NCBI GenBank assembly: GCA_002315435.1 | Contig: DCFW01000003.1 | Span: 1 to 64,000, forward strand | DNA from: Bacteroidales bacterium UBA1794 | GTDB taxonomy: Bacteria > Bacteroidota > Bacteroidia > Bacteroidales > Bacteroidaceae | Length of the DNA stretch: 64,000 nucleotides | Direction of reading: 5' to 3' | Shown: piece by piece, positions 43,744-50,771 of the stretch | Layout: each line of letters opens with the position of its first letter | How positions within the stretch are numbered: position 1 is the stretch's first letter | Program-made: the position numbers and the translations under genes | The notes under the pieces: model-generated | The model's input: only the letters and a program-made list of their open reading frames with translations | What the model was told of the DNA's origin: nothing | The model's database searches: none

Positions 43744-43857
43744 ATAATCTTTGATATATTGGCATTTTGAGGATAGTAAAGTATACCTTTTAAGTGGTAT
43801 ATTTCGCTATATTGTTAATTTAATGTTCTAAATCGTTGGTTTGCAATATTTATTTAT

Positions 43858-43865
43858 TATCTTTG
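43858..43865 (+). promoter_or_regulatory. -7 element of the GH25 gene
   Basis: TATCTTTG, exact TAnnTTTG, with TTG 19 nt upstream (43836-43838); 35 nt leader. Confidence 0.6.
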
Positions 43866-43900
43866 TCACCACGTAATTTTTACAAGGAATCATTTTATAT

Positions 43901-44935
43901 ATGAACAAATATATTGCGATCTGCGTGACTTTTTGTTGGATACTTGTTATATCGGTAAATGCAGAGTCTCGTGTCAATAATGATAAATCGAAATTAAAGA
44001 CTGACACAGTTCAGACTACAAATCTGGCTTATGTGAGTAATCCTGTACCAAATGTGGGACAGGGTTTGCCTTTATATTTAATTCCGGATGATCGCAAGAA
44101 TCAAAATAAGACGAAAGAAGTTACCCGTGATATGAATTTCGTTAACTCTCCTGCTGCCCTTGATTTGCAAGCACAAAGAGCATTATTCCAACATCCCTAT
44201 GGCGAAAATAATCAGCTTGAAAAAGCGCAAGACCCTAATGCTATTTATGGATTGGATGTGTCGCATTATCAAAGTAGGATAAATTGGGATCAAGTGAGAA
44301 ATTATCAAAGTCACCGCATCAGTTATGTTTATGTAAAAGCGACAGAAGGTGCTATTCTTAATGATCCATATTATCAGAAAAATATTGAAGAAGCCAGACG
44401 TTTGGGTATTCCTGTAGGTAGTTACCATTATTTTTCTACAAATGTTTCTGGACGTGTTCAGTTTGAGCATTTCAGAGAAGTAGTTGATAAAGAAAAACAA
44501 GATTTATTACCGGTTATTGATGTGGAGGAACGTCGTTGGACTGCACCTACATTACGTGCCAATTTGCAAGAATTCCTTGATTGTTGCGAAGAATATTATG
44601 GCGTGAAGCCGATTATTTATACAGGCGTATTCTTTTATAATACATTTTTAGCTGAGCAATTTAAAGGATATAAGTTCTTTATAGCTCGTTATTCCAACAA
44701 TGAGCCAACTTTAATGGATGGTAAAGATTGGGATATATGGCAGTTTACTGACAGAGGATCTGTGCAAGGAATTAATGGCAGGGTTGATGTGAGTAGATTG
44801 AATGTAGGGGTTGGATTAGACAATCTCCGTTTACGCAAAGTGACTCGTTTTATTAAACACGATAAGAGACCAAATGCATTACCCGGAGCTGATCTTGGAG
44901 AGGTTGGTACAGGACGCATAATGATGAGACCATAA
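43901..44935 (+). CDS. GH25 family lysozyme, exported
   Basis: A 344-aa protein with a signal peptide (cleavage after about VNA-ES), a roughly 90-residue linker, and a GH25 barrel from about 120: YGLDVSHYQSRINW, YVYVKATEGA, GSYHYF, LLPVIDVEE (catalytic Asp/Glu) and IWQFTDRGSVQGINGRVDVSR. The family cuts the MurNAc-GlcNAc bond in peptidoglycan. It is alone, so it could serve wall turnover or act on other bacteria. A strong terminator follows. Confidence 0.92.
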   Translation: MNKYIAICVTFCWILVISVNAESRVNNDKSKLKTDTVQTTNLAYVSNPVPNVGQGLPLYLIPDDRKNQNKTKEVTRDMNFVNSPAALDLQAQRALFQHPYGENNQLEKAQDPNAIYGLDVSHYQSRINWDQVRNYQSHRISYVYVKATEGAILNDPYYQKNIEEARRLGIPVGSYHYFSTNVSGRVQFEHFREVVDKEKQDLLPVIDVEERRWTAPTLRANLQEFLDCCEEYYGVKPIIYTGVFFYNTFLAEQFKGYKFFIARYSNNEPTLMDGKDWDIWQFTDRGSVQGINGRVDVSRLNVGVGLDNLRLRKVTRFIKHDKRPNALPGADLGEVGTGRIMMRP

Positions 44936-44959
44936 CATTTTTTATAATTTATAATTGCT

Positions 44960-44993
44960 ATCCCCTTATTTTATTCAAGTAAAATAAGGGGAT
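44960..44993 (+). terminator. Terminator of the GH25 gene
   Basis: A 14-bp perfect stem (ATCCCCTTATTTTA with TAAAATAAGGGGAT), 6-nt loop and seven T's. Confidence 0.9.
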
Positions 44994-45053
44994 TTTTTTA
45001 TTGAGATAATGGTTGATGAATTCATTAATAATGGGCAATCACTGTGTCATTAT

Positions 45054-45494
45054 TTATTCGATGAAAATTAAGTCAGTGCTTTCTGCCACGGAATCTCCTT
45101 TATGGACATTGATAGCAACGACTTTTCCATCTTTGGGAGAGTTTATATTGTTTTCCATTTTCATAGCCTCTAGAATAGCCACAGTTTGACCTCTTTTAAC
45201 AACATCACCTACATTGACTTTTATATCAAGAATGACTCCCGGCAATGGCGTTTTTATTGCAGTTCCATTGCTTGAAGTTTGTTGTGTGCTTTTTTGAGGA
45301 CTGTCTGTTGTTTGGGTGGCTTTAGGAGGAGTAACCACAGGCCTAGGGGGTACTATAGGTTTACTTTCTTTCTTCTTTTCTATTTCCACTGAAAATAGTT
45401 TGCCATTTACTTCTACTTCTGCTGTGGCATCGTTAATGCTGTTTACATTAACATTGTATAGATTGCCATTGATCTTATATTTATATTCTTTCAT
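45054..45494 (-). CDS. Biotin carboxyl carrier protein of a methylmalonyl/propionyl-CoA carboxylase-type complex
   Basis: A 146-aa biotin carrier. A short N-terminal region, a Pro/Thr/Gln linker (46-76) and a biotinyl domain with the attachment site EAMKMEN, biotin on Lys112. It carries CO2 between the carboxyltransferase and a second subunit. It follows mce, mmdA and a small gene on the same strand. It would be MmdC-like by context, yet no beta decarboxylase or biotin carboxylase is in the window. Confidence 0.9.
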   Translation of the reverse strand: MKEYKYKINGNLYNVNVNSINDATAEVEVNGKLFSVEIEKKKESKPIVPPRPVVTPPKATQTTDSPQKSTQQTSSNGTAIKTPLPGVILDIKVNVGDVVKRGQTVAILEAMKMENNINSPKDGKVVAINVHKGDSVAESTDLIFIE

Positions 45495-45517
45495 CTCAAA
45501 TGAATTTTTTGTGGTTA

Positions 45518-45736
45518 CTAGCGTTGAGTTTTATGTAAATCAGGGAACTCAGGCATAGAGTTTATGCGAGAATTCCATGGTGAGTATATGTGTTTACCGT
45601 TGTTGATAGTAAGTCGCATATCTTCATAATCATGCACTTCGTTCAATTCTTGATGGAGAGCCATGGTTATGGCAGCTATTATTTCATCGTCACAACCTTT
45701 TGCAGGGTGTGGATTAGAATTCTTTTTTGTTTTCAT
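45518..45736 (-). CDS. Small protein resembling the cytoplasmic tail of an OadG/MmdD delta subunit
   Basis: A 72-aa frame from ATG at 45736 (the open frame reaches 45769 only by a TTG start). The segment DDEIIAAITMALHQELNEVHDYEDMRLTI and the SPWNSRI motif resemble the soluble tail of the OadG-like subunits of sodium-pumping decarboxylases. The transmembrane helix of those proteins is absent, and nothing hydrophobic is encoded in 45737-46086. It may be a tail-only adaptor or a truncated gene. Confidence 0.55.
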   Translation of the reverse strand: MKTKKNSNPHPAKGCDDEIIAAITMALHQELNEVHDYEDMRLTINNGKHIYSPWNSRINSMPEFPDLHKTQR

Positions 45737-46086
45737 TTCGCTTTGAATTTCATATTGAACAATTTCCAATAAACTTCAAACAGATAGTTTCAGGGATAAA
45801 AGAACAGGTATCGTCTTATGGTAAATCCATTTTATACCATCGTTTGCCTTCTTCGATACGGTTCCTAAAGCATAATCTGTCTTTTTATATTAGCTGAAGA
45901 CTCAACCAGCTTATAGATAATGATCCTTCAGTAAAGTTACACTTATCGAGTGATTTTCATATTCATCTGCTTGTTGTTCTCATTTATCAATGATGCTTCG
46001 TTAAATCATTAATATTGAAGTGCTATCAGCAAATGAATGGAAAATGATGAAAGAGCAAGACTTCAACCATTCACGAGCAAACCTTA
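45737..46086 (-). other. Stretch between mmdA and the OadG-tail-like gene
   Basis: Read in the three minus-strand frames it is stop-rich, with no hydrophobic segment. It may be a decayed 5' part of the next gene or plain spacer. I see no terminator. Confidence 0.45.
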
Positions 46087-47640
46087 TTATAAAGGTATGT
46101 TACCATGTTTTTTTGCCGGATTTACCAATCGTTTTGTTTGCAGCTGTTGCAATGCACGGATAATGCGGAATCGAGTGTTTCTAGGTTCTATCACATCGTC
46201 AATGTAGCCATATCTGGCTGCTTGGTATGGATTGGCAAATAGTTTTGTATATTCTTCTTCCTTTTCTGTCATGAATTTCTTTGGATCTTCTTGGCTCTTA
46301 GCCTCTTTCGCGCAGAGCACAGCAACAGCTCCACCAGCACCCATTACTGCAATCTCAGCAGAAGGCCAGGCATAGTTCATATCGCCTCGTAGTTGTTTAC
46401 AGCTCATCACAATGTGTGATCCACCATATGATTTACGCAATGTAATGGTGACTTTAGGTATGGTCGCTTCGCCATAAGCATATAACAATTTTGCTCCATT
46501 TAATATGACGGCATTATACTCTTGTCCTGTTCCCGGTAGGAATCCTGGTACATCTACCAAAGATACAACAGGAATATTAAAAGCATCGCAGAAACGAACA
46601 AAGCGTGCTCCTTTTCGTGAAGAATTGCAGTCAAGTACACCCGCTAGGACTTTCGGTTGATTTGCTACAATACCAACAGATTGTCCATTGAAACGTGCAA
46701 ATCCAATAATAATGTTTTGAGCGAAAAGAGGTTGAACTTCCAGAAATTCTCCATTATCAACAATCGTCTTTATTACCTCATACATGTCGTATGCTTTGTT
46801 CGGATTGTCAGGGATAATCTCATTCAATAAATCGTCCTTTCTGTCAATAGGGTCATTAGACTCAATATATGGCGGCTCTTCCGTATTATTCTGTGGCATG
46901 TAGCTGAGCAGTTTACGAATTAGGGTCATTGCTTCCTCTTCTGTAGGTGCTGTAAAATGAGTTACTCCTGATTTTGTACTGTGCACACTTGCTCCTCCAA
47001 GATCTTCTTGTGATACATCTTCTCCGATGACTTGTTTCACAACCTTGGGACCTGTCAAAAACATGTATGATGTTCCTTCCATCATGAGCGTAAAATCCGT
47101 TAAAGCAGGAGAGTAGACCGCTCCACCTGCACAGGGTCCGAATATGCCTGATATTTGAGGAATAACTCCGGATGCTAAAATGTTTCTTTGGAATATTTCG
47201 GCAAATCCGCCTAAAGCGTTGATTCCTTCTTGAATGCGCGCACCTCCTGAGTCATTTAATCCGATAACCGGTGCTCCCATTTTCATGGCAAGATCCATCA
47301 CCTTGCATATTTTTTGTGCCATGGTTTCAGATAGCGAACCACCAAATACCGTAAAGTCCTGAGCAAAAAGATAGACCAGACGTCCGCTAATAGTTCCATA
47401 TCCTGTGACAACTCCGTCTCCCAGATATGTTTTTTTTTCTTGCCCGAAATTTGTGCAACGGTGTTGTACAAACATATCAATCTCTTCAAAACTACCTTCA
47501 TCCAGAAGCATAGCAATACGTTCACGTGCTGTATATTTTCCACGTTCGTGTTGTTTTTCAATAGCTTTTTCACCACCGCCGACGCGTGCTTGCTGACGTT
47601 TTTCTGTGAGTTCTTTTATTTTATCAAGTTGATTACTCAT
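46087..47640 (-). CDS. mmdA: Acyl-CoA carboxyltransferase, methylmalonyl-CoA decarboxylase alpha subunit type
   Basis: A 517-aa carboxyltransferase that moves the carboxyl group between (S)-methylmalonyl-CoA and carrier biotin. It shows the family start (KQHERGKYTARERIAMLLDEGSF), the oxyanion-hole glycine pair in GLNDSGGARIQEG and the C-terminal GFLPGTGQEYNAVILNGAKLLYAYGEA and YGGSHIVMSCKQL blocks. It forms an operon with the methylmalonyl-CoA epimerase upstream (48 nt), which links it to propionate formation. The sequence alone cannot separate decarboxylase alpha from propionyl-CoA carboxylase beta. Confidence 0.92.
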   Translation of the reverse strand: MSNQLDKIKELTEKRQQARVGGGEKAIEKQHERGKYTARERIAMLLDEGSFEEIDMFVQHRCTNFGQEKKTYLGDGVVTGYGTISGRLVYLFAQDFTVFGGSLSETMAQKICKVMDLAMKMGAPVIGLNDSGGARIQEGINALGGFAEIFQRNILASGVIPQISGIFGPCAGGAVYSPALTDFTLMMEGTSYMFLTGPKVVKQVIGEDVSQEDLGGASVHSTKSGVTHFTAPTEEEAMTLIRKLLSYMPQNNTEEPPYIESNDPIDRKDDLLNEIIPDNPNKAYDMYEVIKTIVDNGEFLEVQPLFAQNIIIGFARFNGQSVGIVANQPKVLAGVLDCNSSRKGARFVRFCDAFNIPVVSLVDVPGFLPGTGQEYNAVILNGAKLLYAYGEATIPKVTITLRKSYGGSHIVMSCKQLRGDMNYAWPSAEIAVMGAGGAVAVLCAKEAKSQEDPKKFMTEKEEEYTKLFANPYQAARYGYIDDVIEPRNTRFRIIRALQQLQTKRLVNPAKKHGNIPL

Positions 47641-47688
47641 GTATGTATAAATTTATAGATTATTTTATACGAATAGAATTAACGAAAA

Positions 47689-48093
47689 TCAATGTTCACA
47701 CAATTCGGTTAGTATGCCTTTTGTGGTTTTGGGATGAAGAAAAGCAATGTGAAGATGTTCGGCACCAGCTCTCGGAGCCTTGTCTATGAGTTGTATTCCT
47801 GCTTGTTCTGCTTCATCCAGAGCATTAACAACGCCATCTTCAACGCAATATGCTAAATGATGCATGCCTTCGCCATGCTTTTCTATAAATTTTGCAATAC
47901 TGCTGTCAGGGCTTGTCGGTTCTAGCAATTCTAACTTTACATCACCCACTTTTAGAAAAGCGGTGCGAACTTTTTGATCTTCAACTGTTTCAATGTTGTA
48001 ACATTTCAAACCTAGTAACTTTTCATAATAAGGAAGAGAATCCTCGATACTCTTTACGGCTATACCGATATGTTCTATGTGTGATATCTTCAT
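47689..48093 (-). CDS. mce: Methylmalonyl-CoA epimerase
   Basis: A 134-aa VOC-fold enzyme interconverting the R and S forms of methylmalonyl-CoA. HIEHIGIAVKSIEDSLPYYEKLLG with the first metal His, LELLEPTSPDSSIAKF, the GMHHLAYCVED His and the C-terminal KGILTELCEH Glu are the metal and catalytic landmarks. First gene of the cluster; the B12 mutase is not in the window. Confidence 0.95.
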   Translation of the reverse strand: MKISHIEHIGIAVKSIEDSLPYYEKLLGLKCYNIETVEDQKVRTAFLKVGDVKLELLEPTSPDSSIAKFIEKHGEGMHHLAYCVEDGVVNALDEAEQAGIQLIDKAPRAGAEHLHIAFLHPKTTKGILTELCEH

Positions 48094-48123
48094 GGTATAA
48101 TAAATTTATGGATATATTGTCAG

Positions 48124-48131
48124 CAAATATA
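48124..48131 (-). promoter_or_regulatory. -7 element of the mce-mmdA operon
   Basis: TATATTTG followed by C on the minus strand, 30 nt before the mce ATG. Confidence 0.6.
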
Positions 48132-48343
48132 ATTTAATATCACAGAAAAAAAAAATTATCCCTATTTTTTTACTACAGCATTGTAAAATATTCTATGCAT
48201 ATTTATATCTGATGCATATCAGATGTATGTGCGCTTAAATGGCGATAGATATGAAGTGCTAAGGTAAATGCCTGCTAATAATACAATTTCTTCATTAATG
48301 CCAACTTCTGTCTTTGGCAAGATAAAAAATATTGATAGTAGAA

Positions 48344-48358
48344 TGTGGCTTTGCTCAA
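48344..48358 (+). repeat. 15-bp direct repeat TGTGGCTTTGCTCAA, copy 2
   Basis: Identical to 43729-43743. Confidence 0.6.
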
Positions 48359-48479
48359 CATTTACTGGTATTCATTTTTGGGGGCGACTTCCCATACTTC
48401 CTTACCGATAAGTTCTTATTTGTATGTAAAGGTGTTTTATGGTGAATATTAATAGTGTATATATATTGTATAAAACAAT

Positions 48480-49082
48480 AAAGTGTACAAAGTATACAAG
48501 GGGTGGGGGCCCTTTTTTTGATATCTCATCTGAATTGTTATATTTATACTTTTTGATGATCTAAGTCTCTAATAATCAATGCTTATTTCCCTTGTTTTAT
48601 TCATTTCTGTTTGGGAAGAAAAAGTGCTCTCAGGCGATAGGTGGACACGGTGAATAAGGCTTTTCGGGTGGTTGAAAGTATACTCTTGTATACTTTGTAC
48701 ACTTTCAAAAGCAATTTAGTATACTTTCAACTCGTTTTAGAGCCTTAAATGTGATATTTATTCATTATGTCCTTTTTGTTATTGTATATCTTTTGATAGT
48801 GAGTGTGTTATATATTTTGTAGTGAAAGTATACAGCAAAGTGTACGAAAGTATACGCGTATACTATTTAAAAGTTGTAAACAGATTCTATCTATCTTCTG
48901 TAATTGTATTATTATCAATATATTATATTGTTAATATAATAGTTATTACTTAATATAATAAGATAAGAAATCGATAGTATTTCACTAATTTCGGAATAGC
49001 CACTATTCGCATGACTCTTATTGCGAGGTAGTTGTAAAACTAAAATTCCGGGTAGCGGGCCGAAAGTGTACGAGTATACTTT
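48480..49082. repeat. Cluster of eleven AAAGTRTAC sites
   Basis: Exact 9-mers on the plus strand start at 48480, 48489, 48675, 48825, 48837, 48847 and 49063; on the minus strand they start at 48688, 48697, 48719 and 49074. Several form palindromes: 48675/48688 with a 4-bp spacer, 49063/49074 with 2 bp, and a perfect 16-bp palindrome AGTATACGCGTATACT at 48849-48864. A uniform-base estimate gives about 0.01 such sites in 600 bp. Confidence 0.9.
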
Positions 49083-49140
49083 CGATATGTTCTAATTTGT
49101 CTTATAATGTTTATTATTGTTTGATAATTACCGTCGGCTC

Positions 49141-49251
49141 ACCTCATAGTTCTGAGTTGTTCACCTCTCTTAAGCGATTTGTTTCACCCGTAACTGTGAG
49201 TTTGTTCGTCCATAACTGCGGGTTGAGCAAGTCTTAGTTATGACTTAGACG
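49141..49251. repeat. Array D: degenerate 22-bp-phased repeats
   Basis: Units begin at 49141, 49163 (23 bp), 49186, 49208 and 49230. The clearest pair is ACCCGTAACTGTGAGTTTGTTC and GTCCATAACTGCGGGTTGAGCA. The last unit, with TAGTTATGACTTA, is more distant. The phasing matches arrays A to C, but the sequence differs. Confidence 0.5.
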
Positions 49252-49317
49252 GAACGCGACGGCGAGTTTATTGATCTCCAATATAGGTTTATTTCACCAC
49301 TTGTAAGCGTTTTATTT

Positions 49318-49350
49318 AAAGGCTTTGATTGTATATTTTCAGCCTTTTTT
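49318..49350 (+). terminator. Orphan terminator in non-coding DNA
   Basis: AAAGGCT (49318-49324) pairs with AGCCTTT (49341-49347), followed by more T's. No gene precedes it on the plus strand for over 1 kb, so it may end a small RNA. Confidence 0.55.
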
Positions 49351-49427
49351 GAGTAGGAGCAAACAAGCTTGCTCTGATTCATGGAAAAACAATGAATTAA
49401 GTAGAATTGTTTAATAAGATAAAAGCG

Positions 49428-49435
49428 TATCTTTG
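49428..49435 (+). promoter_or_regulatory. -7 element of the 221-aa protein gene
   Basis: TATCTTTG followed by C, with TTG 18 nt upstream; leader of 35 nt. Confidence 0.6.
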
Positions 49436-49470
49436 CATTGATAACAATATTGAATTAATTAAAACAAGAT

Positions 49471-50136
49471 ATGAGATCAAAAGACTTAAAACCGGCAGAA
49501 CTACCAATAGTATTAGTAGTAGGCGAAGATTCTAATCTGCAATGGTCGGATACTGCAACAGAGGTTGCCATGTTTGCTGACTATTATTTTCGCAGTTTTC
49601 CTGAAGATGATGGCGAACGTAGTCGCAACGTTGAATCACGAAACTTATTCAATCATCTGACTTTCGTTACTCTTAATAGCGTTAAGCCTTCTGAAATGTA
49701 TATTACTAACCTATGCAATGATTATATAACACCTGCTCCAAAAGGGAAAAGGGTATTTATTCCTGAAGAAAAAGCAATCAAAGGATTATCTCATATTGAG
49801 TGGGTTTTAGAGCAGAATCCATCTATTAAATACGTTTTGTCCATGTCATTGCAAACAAACTATTGGTTGCAGAAGCTAGAGTTTTATGGTGATGACGAAG
49901 CCTTTTTATATGGTGCCCAACCACGTCGTAAAGGACTGGAATCACTAGAAGATCCCTATTACCAACCGGTTGATGGAAAGGTCTTCAGATCTATTTGTGG
50001 CAACATCTATGATGCTAAGAAGTTCCCAGTGAAAGTAATTCCGATACTTTCGGCAAAAAACTATCCGTTAAGAGGTAAAGACGAAGAATTATACGCCGGA
50101 GCTTACGAAAAGATCAGAAGTTTCTTTCGTAAATAA
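49471..50136 (+). CDS. Conserved-looking soluble protein, unknown (possible uracil-DNA-glycosylase-like fold)
   Basis: A 221-aa protein without a signal peptide. The layout LPIVLVVGEDSNLQW, later MYITNLCNDYITPAPKGKR and IEWVLEQNPSIKYVLSMS is loosely like the UDG superfamily order (GExPG, then TN, then a Rossmann strand), but the diagnostic motifs are not clear. Function unassigned. It is followed after 42 nt by a pRiA4b ORF-3-like gene on the same strand. Confidence 0.6.
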   Translation: MRSKDLKPAELPIVLVVGEDSNLQWSDTATEVAMFADYYFRSFPEDDGERSRNVESRNLFNHLTFVTLNSVKPSEMYITNLCNDYITPAPKGKRVFIPEEKAIKGLSHIEWVLEQNPSIKYVLSMSLQTNYWLQKLEFYGDDEAFLYGAQPRRKGLESLEDPYYQPVDGKVFRSICGNIYDAKKFPVKVIPILSAKNYPLRGKDEELYAGAYEKIRSFFRK

Positions 50137-50178
50137 TCTGTAAATATTATATTTACTTCTGTTTTAAATTATGACGCA

Positions 50179-50754
50179 ATGAATAAGAACTGTGTTTATC
50201 AAATCAAGATTTCGCTAAAGAAATATACTCCAAAAATATGGAGACGTTTATTAGTACCTTCTGATACACTTTTATGCGACCTGCATGAAATCATTCAACT
50301 CGCAATGGGGTGGGGAAATGAGCATTTACACAAGTTTATGAAAGATGGCACGTCTTATGTTGAAGAAATAGATCCGAGCTTTGATTTTGGAAGAGAAGTC
50401 GATTATGAAGATACGAGAATAGCTGATCTACTTGTATCTGTTAAAGATAAAATGGAGTATGAGTATGATTTCGGTGATTCATGGGAACATGAAATTCTTT
50501 TAGAAAAGATTTTAGACTATGATCCATTTGTCAAATATCCCACTTGCAAGGCTGGTAAGAACAACTGTCCGCCAGAGGACTGTGGAGGGATATATGGATA
50601 CCAGCACCTTGTGGAAGTAATAAATGATCCAAAGGATCCTGAGCACAAAGATATGCTTGAGTGGATTGGTGGTTCCTTTGATCCGGAGTTTTTTGACATA
50701 GACGAAGTCAACCGGCTGTTGAATTGCAACTCATCACCAGCGTCTTATAATTAG
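50179..50754 (+). CDS. Plasmid pRiA4b ORF-3-like protein
   Basis: A 191-aa protein. YQIKISLKKYTPKIWRRLLVPSDTLLCDLHEIIQLAMGW, then MEYEYDFGDSWEHEILLEKIL, YPTCKAGKNNCPPEDCGGIYGY and FDPEFFDIDEVNRLL are the family's landmark blocks. The CPPEDCGG cysteines probably bind metal. The family is widespread, sometimes on mobile elements, with no settled function. It converges on recQ. Confidence 0.85.
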   Translation: MNKNCVYQIKISLKKYTPKIWRRLLVPSDTLLCDLHEIIQLAMGWGNEHLHKFMKDGTSYVEEIDPSFDFGREVDYEDTRIADLLVSVKDKMEYEYDFGDSWEHEILLEKILDYDPFVKYPTCKAGKNNCPPEDCGGIYGYQHLVEVINDPKDPEHKDMLEWIGGSFDPEFFDIDEVNRLLNCNSSPASYN

Positions 50755-50771
50755 AAGTTTCTTTATAAAGT

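Larger units (their letters stand above)
43568..43900 (+). other. Gene-free stretch between dnaX and the GH25 gene
   Basis: It holds one copy of a 15-bp repeat (43729-43743) shared with 48344, a single AAAGTATAC (43778-43786), and the GH25 promoter (43858-43865). A 70-codon reverse frame here looks spurious. Confidence 0.55.
48132..49427. other. Large gene-free stretch of about 1.3 kb
   Basis: No frame of 60 codons or more is supported. The stretch holds a copy of the 15-bp repeat (48344), eleven AAAGTRTAC sites (48480-49082), a degenerate 22-bp array (49141-49251) and an orphan terminator-like hairpin (49318-49350). Confidence 0.75.

Noticed and set aside
43553..43765. 70-codon minus-strand frame after dnaX
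   Set aside because: Biased composition, no promoter, overlaps the dnaX 3' end.
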